From assembly GCA_963666945.2 (NCBI GenBank), contig CAXXRT010000054.1, forward strand, positions 1 to 64,000: a DNA stretch of 64,000 nt. The letters are read 5' to 3'. Source of the stretch: G963666945 sp963666945 (GTDB taxonomy: Bacteria > Bacteroidota > Bacteroidia > Bacteroidales > Marinifilaceae). Below, one piece after another: positions 51,008 to 58,602 of this stretch (positions are counted from its first letter, which is position 1; each line of letters opens with the position of its first letter). The notes under the pieces were generated by a model, which worked only from the letters and a program-made list of their open reading frames with translations, made no database searches and was not told where the DNA came from. The position numbers were made by a program, and so were the translations under genes.

Positions 51008-51679
51008 CTAAGATGCTCCCTGTACTACAACTACTATTTCTCCTTTTACGGTCTTGCTTTTGAAATGCTGTATAAGGCTGTCTAAGGTGCCTCTTGCATT
51101 TTCTTCGTGTATTTTGGTCAGTTCCCTGCTTACCGAGGCGTTTCTGTCTCCTCCAAGGTGTTCTGCCAGTTGTTCGAGTGTTTTTACCAGTCTGTAAGGA
51201 GATTCGTAAAATACCATTGTTCGTTCTTCTGTTTCAAGAGAGGTGAGTTTCTTCTGTCTTCCTTTCTTTGGGGGCAGGAATCCTTCGAAAGCAAACCTGT
51301 CGCATGGAAGACCTGAGTTTACAAGTGCGGGAACAAATGCTGTTGCCCCGGGAAGGCATTCTACTTCTATGTCTGCCTCCACGCATGTTCTTACAAGAAG
51401 GAATCCCGGGTCCGATATCCCTGGGGTACCTGCATCGCTTATAAGGGCTACGTCTTCACCCGCCTCTATCTTTTCCTTAATTTTATCAGCGGTCTTGTGT
51501 TCGTTGAATTTGTGGTGAGATAAAAGTGGTTTAGAGATCTCGTAATGCCTTAATAGTTTGCTCGATGTTCTTGTGTCCTCGGCAAGAATAAGATCCACTT
51601 CCTTTAATATTCGCAGCGATCTTAGGGTTATATCTTCTAAATTACCTATTGGCGTAGGTATTATATATAGCTTAGACAT
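51008..51679 (-). CDS. rsmI: 16S rRNA (cytidine-1402-2'-O)-methyltransferase
   Basis: RsmI methylates the ribose of C1402 in 16S rRNA, in the decoding centre, using S-adenosylmethionine. The 223-residue protein shows IIPTPIGNLEDITLRSLRIL, LAEDTRTSSKLLRHYEI and the SAM-loop LISDAGTPGISDPGFLLV. It lacks the extra C-terminal domain of the longest members. Lies one base after the adjacent hypothetical gene in the same direction, so both are in one transcript. Confidence 0.95.
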   Translation of the reverse strand: MSKLYIIPTPIGNLEDITLRSLRILKEVDLILAEDTRTSSKLLRHYEISKPLLSHHKFNEHKTADKIKEKIEAGEDVALISDAGTPGISDPGFLLVRTCVEADIEVECLPGATAFVPALVNSGLPCDRFAFEGFLPPKKGRQKKLTSLETEERTMVFYESPYRLVKTLEQLAEHLGGDRNASVSRELTKIHEENARGTLDSLIQHFKSKTVKGEIVVVVQGAS

Positions 51680-51680
51680 T

Positions 51681-52235
51681 TTAATTAAATTTTCTCGTTA
51701 ATATTTCGGTGAAATGTATTACTGTTTCTTCTTCTTCATTCCAGTTGAACGAAGATATTATCTTTTTTGCATTTTCAAAGGAAGAAGCGGCATTTAGTTT
51801 GTTTATTGTGTCTTTGTATAAAGAGGTATTGTTATCGAATAGTTCTCTTGTGAACTGAAATTTGTCGTTTATATTAATAAGCTCGTTTATATCTTTAGAA
51901 GGGGACAATGTTTTTTCTATTACTTTGTCTTCTTTTTTAGCTGTAATACCGATTTCCGGTTGTTTTTTTTCTTCCTTATATATGGGAGAGTGGATACTTT
52001 CTTCTTTTTTCTGTGTTTTATCGGCAGCAGAATAATTGATTGCGGCCGGTTCAGGAATATCCGGATTACTTATCTTGCCCTGTAAAAGATGTAATTCTTT
52101 TAATAAAGTTTCTGTTTTTGCTGTCGCAATATCTATTTCCAGGGAATTTGGGGTATCGGTTTTGAAATTATCGGTTATCTGTTTTAGTTCTTCCACTCCC
52201 TTTTGAATAATGTCTAATACTAAATTAATGTGCAT
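51681..52235 (-). CDS. Conserved hypothetical protein with linker-joined helical ends
   Basis: 184 residues without a signal peptide. The N-terminal 60 residues are helical (LDIIQKGVEELKQITDNF), the middle is a charged low-complexity linker, and the C-terminus has a compact motif seen in Bacteroidetes hypotheticals: ININDKFQFTRELFDNNTSL followed by LNAASSFENAKKIISSFNW. Function unknown. It is upstream of rsmI by one base. Confidence 0.7.
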   Translation of the reverse strand: MHINLVLDIIQKGVEELKQITDNFKTDTPNSLEIDIATAKTETLLKELHLLQGKISNPDIPEPAAINYSAADKTQKKEESIHSPIYKEEKKQPEIGITAKKEDKVIEKTLSPSKDINELININDKFQFTRELFDNNTSLYKDTINKLNAASSFENAKKIISSFNWNEEEETVIHFTEILTRKFN

Positions 52236-52292
52236 ATATCAGAAATTTTAATTTTTAAGAAAGAATGTTGTTTTTTGCCTAACTAGGTAATA

Positions 52293-52300
52293 CAAAGGTA
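52293..52300 (-). promoter_or_regulatory. Putative -7 element for the hypothetical-rsmI unit
   Basis: The minus strand reads TACCTTTG here, 57 bases ahead of the start codon at 52235. No standard -33 box at 19 bases. Confidence 0.45.
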
Positions 52301-52369
52301 GTTTATTTTATTGTTTAAAATATGGGAGAAAAGAATTAATAAAAAAATGCGCGTTTTTTTTTGAAAATA

Positions 52370-52400
52370 TTTGGAGCAAATAAAAAATGCTGTATATTTG
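52370..52400 (+). promoter_or_regulatory. Promoter of the first tRNA-Glu gene
   Basis: TTTG (52370-52373), 19 bases, TATATTTG (52393-52400): a perfect consensus promoter 64 bases before the tRNA. Confidence 0.85.
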
Positions 52401-52464
52401 CACCGCGAAAGAACAAAATAGGGGTTGAGAGAGGGAGAAGAGAGAGTTTCTTTAACATTTTGAT

Positions 52465-52536
52465 GGTCCGTTCGTCTAGGGGTTAGGACGCCAGGTTTTC
52501 ATCCTGGTAACAGGGGTTCGATTCCCCTACGGACTA
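52465..52536 (+). tRNA. tRNA-Glu (anticodon TTC)
   Basis: A 72-base cloverleaf: acceptor arm GGTCCGT/ACGGACT (G1-T72 wobble), anticodon stem CCAGG/CCTGG with loop TTTTCAT giving anticodon TTC, and T-arm AGGGG-TTCGATT-CCCCT. CCA is not encoded. An identical copy begins 146 bases later. Confidence 0.96.
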
Positions 52537-52567
52537 CAAAAAAAGTTCTTAAAAATACAAAGAATGA

Positions 52568-52598
52568 TTTTTTACTGAGAAGAAAAATTATATCTTTG
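52568..52598 (+). promoter_or_regulatory. Promoter of the second tRNA-Glu gene and rpsT
   Basis: TTTT (52568-52571), 19 bases, TATCTTTG (52591-52598), just 12 bases before the second tRNA. The -33 box has one mismatch. Confidence 0.7.
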
Positions 52599-52610
52599 TC
52601 GAAAGATTAT

Positions 52611-52682
52611 GGTCCGTTCGTCTAGGGGTTAGGACGCCAGGTTTTCATCCTGGTAACAGGGGTTCGATTCCCCTACGGACTA
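52611..52682 (+). tRNA. tRNA-Glu (anticodon TTC), second identical copy
   Basis: Base-for-base identical to the copy at 52465-52536, with the same TTC anticodon and no encoded CCA. It has its own promoter and lies 31 bases before rpsT, so the two may share a transcript. Confidence 0.96.
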
Positions 52683-52713
52683 CTTAAAGTTTAATTATTT
52701 AGAATTAAAAGAG

Positions 52714-52965
52714 ATGGCAAATCATCAATCAGCAAAAAAGAGAATAAGACAGAGCGAGGCAAAAAGATTGCACAATAAATATTATGCAAAAACTGCTAGA
52801 AATGCGGTAAGAAACTTGCGTGCTACTTCAGAGAAAGAGGCTGCTTTGGAATTGTTACCAAAAGTTGCTGCTATGTTGGATAAGTTGGCTAAAATTAACG
52901 TTATTCACAAGAATAAGGCTGCTAACTTGAAATCTAAGCTTGCAAACCACGTAAATAAACTGTAG
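52714..52965 (+). CDS. rpsT: 30S ribosomal protein S20
   Basis: S20 binds at the base of the small subunit. The 83-residue protein opens MANHQSAKKRIRQSEAKRL and ends NVIHKNKAANLKSKLANHV, which is diagnostic. It follows the second tRNA-Glu and ends in a hairpin terminator. Confidence 0.97.
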   Translation: MANHQSAKKRIRQSEAKRLHNKYYAKTARNAVRNLRATSEKEAALELLPKVAAMLDKLAKINVIHKNKAANLKSKLANHVNKL

Positions 52966-52991
52966 TTTATTTCTCGAAAATATAATGTTTA

Positions 52992-53018
52992 GGGTACCCC
53001 TTGTAGGTGTACCCTTTT
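52992..53018 (+). terminator. Terminator after rpsT
   Basis: GGGTACCCC / GGTGTACCC pair over nine bases with one mismatch and a 5-base loop, then TTTT. It lies 26 bases after the rpsT stop. The following 320 bases to 53339 hold no gene I can support. Confidence 0.8.
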
Positions 53019-53339
53019 CGTTTTGTCTTTACTTTCCCTTCTTCTTTTCCTTTCTTCACTTTTTTGCTACTTCCCTTTTGTATATTCCCTTTTCCTGAAT
53101 GGAGACAGGATTACGGATCAGTCGACATTTTTGTGGTTTCTTTGGTTCCGGTCCTAAATTTTATGTGTTCTGTACAGCAAGAATTTTTCTATAAATAATA
53201 CTTTACTCTTTTAATGGTGAAGTTATTTAATTATGTAATTATTTAATAGTATATTATTTAATTCCATAAAATATGTATAATTTAGTAATTAATATTAAGA
53301 TAATTACTATTGGTGATTTTTTTTATATGCTTGGTGCCA

Positions 53340-53409
53340 GAATGATTATTTGTTGGCCAAAGTGTTGGAATGATTATTTGTAGGCCAAAGTGTTGGAATG
53401 ATTGTTTGT
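53340..53409. repeat. 28-bp tandem repeat, two full copies and a partial third
   Basis: Units at 53340-53367 and 53368-53395 differ by one base (core GAATGATTATTTGT then GGCCAAAGTGTTG); a third partial copy covers 53396-53409. It lies in a 515-base gap before radC. There is no spacer, so it is not CRISPR. Purpose unknown. Confidence 0.85.
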
Positions 53410-53480
53410 GGAACATCTGTTTGTTGTTTTAGGTTATTGTCTCAGGGAAAGCGAATTTTTAAATTTTATATATATTAAAA

Positions 53481-54179
53481 ATGGATTATAAGAGTATAAA
53501 AATTTCGGAAATGTCGGTTAACGACAGGCCCAGGGAGAAATTGCTTTCAAGGGGAATATCCAGCCTTACAAATGCAGAGATACTGGCTATTTTACTTGGT
53601 TCGGGAACAAAAGAAGAATCGGTTCTTGATCTTTCCTCGCGTATTCTCAAGGATAATAATAACAGCTTTGAGGAATTGGGTAAACGCTCGGTCCGTGAGC
53701 TGGTGAACAAATATAAGGGAGTGGGACCGGCCAAGGCTATTATCTTGAATGCAGCAACGGAACTGGCAAGGCGTAGCAGGTTTGAGAAGGTATGTGAGGT
53801 GAAAAAAATAAGGTGCAGTGAGGATGTTTTTAATTATTTCGAGCCTTTGGTGTCCTTTGTCAACCACGAGGAGTTTTGGGTGTTGTATCTTAATAGGGCC
53901 AATGGGATTCTTTCCCACGAATGCCTCAGTAAGGGAGGCATATCCGGGACAGTTATAGACAGGAGGATTTTATTCAGTCATGCTCTGGAGCGCAAGGCCA
54001 CTTCGCTGATAGTATGTCACAACCATCCTTCCGGTAATATCCGGCCAAGCGATTCAGATATGGCAATAACAAAAAAAATATCCAATGCCGGAAAGATTAT
54101 GGATATAGATCTTTTAGACCATATAATAATAGGAGGTGGTACTTATTTTAGTTTCGCAGATAATTCCCTGATGAGTTAA
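53481..54179 (+). CDS. radC: RadC/JAB-domain protein
   Basis: A 232-residue RadC protein: N-terminal helix-hairpin-helix region (KGVGPAKAIILNAATELARR, about residues 78-97) and a JAB/MPN metal-binding domain (about 110-230) with the VCHNHPSGNIRPSDSD motif. Despite the name, a role in recombination repair is doubtful in most bacteria; the JAB fold may have peptidase or nuclease activity. Stands alone between rpsT and the grpE operon. Family assignment is firm; function is not. Confidence 0.93.
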   Translation: MDYKSIKISEMSVNDRPREKLLSRGISSLTNAEILAILLGSGTKEESVLDLSSRILKDNNNSFEELGKRSVRELVNKYKGVGPAKAIILNAATELARRSRFEKVCEVKKIRCSEDVFNYFEPLVSFVNHEEFWVLYLNRANGILSHECLSKGGISGTVIDRRILFSHALERKATSLIVCHNHPSGNIRPSDSDMAITKKISNAGKIMDIDLLDHIIIGGGTYFSFADNSLMS

Positions 54180-54186
54180 TTCTGTT

Positions 54187-54217
54187 TTTGCCATCTACCA
54201 ATAAATATGTAACTTTG
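54187..54217 (+). promoter_or_regulatory. Promoter of the grpE-dnaJ unit
   Basis: TTTG (54187-54190), 19 bases, TAACTTTG (54210-54217): a perfect match. It leaves a leader of about 120 bases before the grpE start. No CIRCE-like inverted repeat is seen nearby. Confidence 0.82.
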
Positions 54218-54346
54218 GCATGTTTTTGAGGAGGTGATTGTCAGCCTTTAAGCGTAAACTGATTTATTGGTGTCAGTTTGTCGTTTTTTTATGTCTGGCA
54301 GGCAAATTGTAAGAAGAGAAAACGTTTGTAGAAAAAATTGAAAAAT

Positions 54347-55013
54347 ATGTCAGAAAAAGATATTAAAAAAGAACAGATAGAAGAGCAGGAACTTAAAAAA
54401 GAGAATGCTGAATCTGCAGAAACGCAAAAGGAAGTAAAGGAAGGCTCAGAAAAGGCGGGAAAGATGCTGCCAGGGAGGTAGAAGTCAAGGAGGATAAAGC
54501 CAAAGAGGAAGAAGTCAAGGAGGATGAAAGAAGAAAAAGAAATCTAAGAAACATTCTAAGGACGATCAGGTAGAAGAGTTGGGGAATAAGCTCCAGGAAA
54601 TGAACGATAAGTATTTGAGACTTTCAGCGGAGTTTGATAACTATAGAAAGCGTACTTTAAAAGAAAAAATGGAGTTGACTAAGTCGGCCGGAGAGCAGAT
54701 TCTTGTTAATATTCTCCCGGTGATGGATAATTTTGAGCGTGCAATGAAATCTGTTGAGGATGCCAAGGATATAGAGGCAGTAAAGGAAGGAATAATGCAC
54801 ATATATAAAAACTTTGCCGAGTTTTTAAAACAGAACGGTGTTGCCGAGATAGATTCTTCAAATGCCGTTTTTGATACTGATTTGCATGAGGCATTGACAA
54901 AAATCCCGGCTCCTTCAGAGGAACTAAAGGGGAAAGTAGTTGACTGCATAGAAAAGGGATATAAATTGAATGATAAGGTAATTCGCTACGCAAAAGTAGT
55001 TGTTGGCGAATAG
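54347..55013 (+). CDS. grpE: GrpE nucleotide exchange factor (two apparent frameshifts in N-terminal part)
   Basis: GrpE releases ADP from DnaK. The conserved part from about 54579 is intact: MNDKYLRLSAEFDNYRKRTL, then NILPVMDNFERAM and the C-terminal beta domain ending RYAKVVVGE. The first ATG with good sense is at 54347 (MSEKDIKKEQIEEQELKKEN), but that frame meets TAG at 54479. A charged low-complexity stretch continues in a second frame (KDAAREVEVKEDKAKEEEVK), then a third (KKKKSKKHSKDDQVEELGNK) joins the core. Two lost bases in A/G-rich runs near 54458 and 54525 would mend it. Shifts fall in the disordered N-terminus of an essential protein, so sequence error is likely; a shorter protein starting at 54579 is the alternative. 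Confidence 0.85.
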
Positions 55014-55028
55014 ATTTAATATACGGGT

Positions 55029-56177
55029 ATGTCGGATAAAAGAGATTATTACGAGGTTCTGGGAGTTGACAGGAATGCCTCTCAGGCAGAGATAAAAAAG
55101 GCTTATAGGAAGAAGGCCATTCAGTTTCACCCGGATAAGAACCCGGATGATAAGGAAGCTGAGGAAAAGTTTAAAGAAGCTGCTGAGGCCTATGAAGTTC
55201 TTAGTGATGAGCAGAAAAAGCAGAGGTACGATCAGTTCGGACATGCCGGAATGGGCGGAGGTGCCGGAGGTTTCGGTGGCGGTGGTATGAGCATGGAGGA
55301 TATATTCTCTCATTTTGGAGACATATTTGGGGGTGGTAGTTTCTTTAGCGGCTTTGGCGGCGGAGGCAGAAGCTCAAGAAGAGTCAACAGGGGAAGTAAC
55401 TTGCGCGTGAAGGTTAAGCTTAGCCTCCAGGAGATTGCTACCGGTGTTGAAAAGAAATTAAAAGTCAAGAAATACGTGTCGTGCTCTTCCTGCAGGGGAA
55501 CAGGTGCAAAAGATGGCAGTTCTTACTCTACTTGTTCTACTTGTAACGGTACCGGTCAGGTGACAAGAATACAAAACACTATTCTTGGAGCTATGCAGAC
55601 TACCTCTACATGCAGTACATGTAACGGGGAAGGGAAGATAATAAATCATAAGTGTAGCGTTTGTGGTGGCGAGGGTATTGTTCTTGATGAGGAAATAATC
55701 ACTATAAATATTCCTGCCGGAGTGGCAGACGGAATGCAGCTTTCTGTTAGCGGCAGGGGTAATGCTGCCCGTAGAGGAGGTGTTAATGGTGATCTTATAG
55801 TTCTAATCCAGGAAGAAGAGCATCCTGATCTTGTCAGGGATGGTGACGATTTGTTGTATAATCTTTTTATAAGTTTTCCCGACGCGGTTCTTGGTGTTCC
55901 AGTGGAGATCCCAACCATAGAGGGAAAGGTGAAAGTAAAGATAGATGCAGGTACTCAGGCAGGCAAGATTCTTCGTCTGCGTGGCAAGGGTATACCCGAT
56001 GTTAACGGTTATGGAAGGGGCGATCTTCTTGTGAAAATTAATGTATGGATTCCTAAGGAAGTAAACAAGGAAGAAAGAAAAGTTCTTGAGAAGCTTAGGG
56101 AATCGGAGTCGTTTGAACCCAGACCCAGCAAACAGGAAAGAGGCTTTTTCAGGAAGGTTCGCAACTTTTTTGAATAG
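55029..56177 (+). CDS. dnaJ: Chaperone DnaJ
   Basis: Co-chaperone that delivers substrates to DnaK and triggers its ATPase. 382 residues: J domain with the HPD motif (QFHPDKNPDD, about residue 36), glycine/phenylalanine-rich region, four zinc-binding repeats CSSCRGTG, CSTCNGTG, CSTCNGEG and CSVCGGEG (about residues 153-213), and a C-terminal substrate domain. Follows grpE by 15 bases. The cysteines of the zinc repeats are all present and the frame is unbroken, unlike the genes on both sides. Confidence 0.97.
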   Translation: MSDKRDYYEVLGVDRNASQAEIKKAYRKKAIQFHPDKNPDDKEAEEKFKEAAEAYEVLSDEQKKQRYDQFGHAGMGGGAGGFGGGGMSMEDIFSHFGDIFGGGSFFSGFGGGGRSSRRVNRGSNLRVKVKLSLQEIATGVEKKLKVKKYVSCSSCRGTGAKDGSSYSTCSTCNGTGQVTRIQNTILGAMQTTSTCSTCNGEGKIINHKCSVCGGEGIVLDEEIITINIPAGVADGMQLSVSGRGNAARRGGVNGDLIVLIQEEEHPDLVRDGDDLLYNLFISFPDAVLGVPVEIPTIEGKVKVKIDAGTQAGKILRLRGKGIPDVNGYGRGDLLVKINVWIPKEVNKEERKVLEKLRESESFEPRPSKQERGFFRKVRNFFE

Positions 56178-56204
56178 TCTTTTGTAAGCTTTAAAACAAA
56201 TAAT

Positions 56205-56768
56205 ATGCAATTAATTCTTAACAGTCTTAACGAGGCAACTGTTTTGTTGAAAAACTTTATTGCCGATAAGGGGAATATTGAAAAGATAAAGCAGGCGGGC
56301 GATCTTATGTCTGAGGCAATTAACACGGGCAAAACTATATTTTCCTGTGGTAATGGTGGCTCTTTGTGCGATGCTATGCATTTTGCGGAAGAACTAACCG
56401 GGCGTTTCAGAAATAACAGACGACCTCTTCCTGCTGTGGCCATAAGCGATCCTTCTCATATTACCTGTGTTGGTAACGATTTTGGTTTTGATTATATTTT
56501 TTCAAAATATGTAGAGGCAAATGGAGTTGGGGGAGATGTGTTGCTTGTTATAAGTACTTCCGGTAATTCTGTGAATATTGTTGAAGCCGTCAGGGCCGCC
56601 AGGCAAAAAGGGATGAAGGTTGTTGCCCTTACCGGTAAAAAGGGCGGAATTGTTGGTCCTTTGTCAGACGTTGAGATAAGGGTGCCCTGGGAAAGGTATT
56701 CGACAGAATACAGGAAATACATATTAAGATTATTCATATTCTGATAGAATATATAGAAAGTAAGCTAT
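56205..56768 (+). CDS. gmhA: Sedoheptulose-7-phosphate isomerase-like SIS protein (C-terminal frameshift)
   Basis: A SIS-domain sugar isomerase of the GmhA type, first step toward heptose for lipopolysaccharide. It shows FSCGNGGSLCDAMHFAEELT (about residues 46-65), the RRPLPAVAISDPSHITCVGN segment and VLLVISTSGNSVNIVEAV. The open frame ends at 56744 with an odd tail (RLFIF), but another frame from about 56699 reads DRIQEIHIKIIHILIEYIES, the expected GmhA C-terminus, ending at 56768. One missing base near 56690 explains this. Family is firm; GmhA against a related SIS isomerase is likely but not certain. Confidence 0.85.
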
Positions 56769-56796
56769 AAAAAACGAGTTATAGAAGATCTTCAAG

Positions 56797-56826
56797 GGTG
56801 TCTGTTCAATACAGGCACCTTTTTTT
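56797..56826 (+). terminator. Terminator of the grpE-dnaJ-gmhA unit
   Basis: GGTGTCTGT / ACAGGCACC pair over nine bases (one G-U-type mismatch) with a 5-base loop, then a run of seven T. Confidence 0.88.
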
Positions 56827-56904
56827 GTGGAAAGAGAGTTGTTGATACCTTAAGTTGTTAGTTTACATTATATATCCGATTATATCAAAAGCTTGTATTG
56901 TTTC

Positions 56905-56935
56905 TTTGATATTAGCATAAAATAATATATTTTTA
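56905..56935 (+). promoter_or_regulatory. Putative comM promoter
   Basis: TTTG (56905-56908), 19 bases, TATTTTTA (56928-56935), one mismatch to TAnnTTTG, 24 bases before the ATG. Confidence 0.6.
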
Positions 56936-56959
56936 TAAGAATCAATAAAAATATAAGAT

Positions 56960-58497
56960 ATGCTTGTCAAGACATATGGTAGCGCACTATTGGGAATAGA
57001 GGCCACAACTATAACTATAGAGGTGAATATTCTTCAGGGGATAAAGTTCATAATGGTGGGACTTCCGGACAGTGCCGTCAAGGAGAGTCAGCAGAGGATT
57101 GATTCGGCGCTTCGTCAGTACGGAATGAAGATTCCGGGAAAAAGAATCATCATTAATATGGCTCCTGCATATATTCGCAAGGAGGGATCTTCCTACGACC
57201 TTCCTCTTGCTATGGGAATACTTGCGGCAAATGAGCAGCTTAAAGCCGATAAACTATCTTCTTATATGCTTATGGGTGAATTATCCCTTGATGGCAGTCT
57301 TTTGCCAATTAAGGGAGTCTTGCCAATAGCAATAAATGCCAGGGAATCGGGATTTAAGGGTTTTATATTGCCCGCATCTAATGCAGCCGAGGCCGCAGTT
57401 GTTGAAGGACTGGAGGTGTATGGGATGGAAAATATAAAGGAGGTTATTGACTTCCTTAACGGGGAGAGCAGTCCTGAATGTACTATTCCCGAGGTATGTC
57501 TTAATTATGTAAACGGTGATGGTATTATAGATTTTGACTTTGCAGATGTAAAGGGACAGGAGAATGTGAAACGCGGTCTTGAAATAGCAGCTGCCGGTGG
57601 TCACAACGTGATAATGATAGGTCCTCCGGTTCCGGAAAGACAATGCTGGCAAAGAGGTTGCCCGGAATACTTCCCCCTCTTTCCATGAATGAGGCGCTGG
57701 AGACAACAAAGATACATTCGGTTGCCGGTAATATAGTAAATAGTACTTCTCTTTTGTGGCAGCGCCCTTTCAGGTCGCCCCACCATACAATATCGGATGT
57801 AGCCTTGGTAGGGGGTGGAGCGTATCCCCAGCCGGGAGAGATATCCCTTGCCCATAATGGTGTTCTTTTCCTTGATGAGTTACCTGAATTTAAGCGATCA
57901 GCCCTGGAGGTGATGAGGCAGCCTCTGGAGGACCGGGAGATAACTATATCCAGGTCTAAGTTAGTGGTCAATTATCCCGCCAATATTATGCTTATAGCCT
58001 CAATGAACCCATGTCCATGCGGATATTACAACCACCCGGAAAGGGAGTGTACATGCCCGCCGGGGGCTGTTCAGAAGTATCTTTCCAGAATATCAGGCCC
58101 CTTGCTTGACAGGATAGATCTTCATATAGAGGTTGTCCCGGTCAAATTCGAGAAGATGTCTGAGGACAGGCCGGCAGAAAGCAGTGCCGCCGTGAGGGAA
58201 AGGGTGGTAAAGGCCAGGGACATACAGCAGGAAAGATTCAAGCATATGAATGGAATATATGCAAACAGTCAGATGACTCCCTCCATAATGAAAAGGCATT
58301 GCATGATAAGGGATGATGCAAAGAAATTGCTCAAGATGGCAATGGATAAGACAGGTCTGTCGGCCCGGGCCTACAACAGAATTCTGAAAGTAGCCAGAAC
58401 TATCGCAGATTTGGATGGTAAAGAGGAGATTGAAACAAACCATATAGCTGAGGCAATTCAGTACAGGAGTCTTGACAGGGAGGCCTGGGGAGTATAA
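56960..58497 (+). CDS. comM: YifB/ComM-family Mg-chelatase-like AAA ATPase (frameshift in Walker A)
   Basis: An AAA ATPase related to Mg-chelatase subunit I; ComM helps branch migration during natural transformation in some bacteria. The N-terminal domain (MLVKTYGSALLGIEATTITI, then GLPDSAVKESQQR) reads in one frame to 57630 and breaks in the middle of Walker A: the DNA reads CCTCCGGTTCCGGAAAGACA where GGPPGSGKT needs one more G. The rest, from 57631 in the next frame, is intact (MLAKRLPGILPPLSMNEALE, HHTISDVALVGGG, GVLFLDELPEF, SMNPCPCGYY and the C-terminal domain). A single lost G in a short G run explains everything. Whole product about 512 residues, the normal size. Confidence 0.9.
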
Positions 58498-58564
58498 TTT
58501 TATTTGATATTTAAGGTGGAGGTATAATAAGTGAGCTTATTGCTGGGAAAATATTAAAAAATGT

Positions 58565-58572
58565 TAAATTTG
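58565..58572 (+). promoter_or_regulatory. Putative -7 element fixing the start of the sensor-regulator
   Basis: TAAATTTG lies 30 bases before the ATG at 58603 and inside the longer open frame that starts at 58561. A transcription start near 58579 would exclude that upstream ATG. Confidence 0.5.
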
Positions 58573-58602
58573 CATATAGGGAAATGTTTTAAGAATTTTA
58601 TT

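Noticed and set aside
53340..53409. CRISPR-like repeat
   Set aside because: Units are directly adjacent with no spacers, only about 2.5 copies, and no cas genes are nearby.
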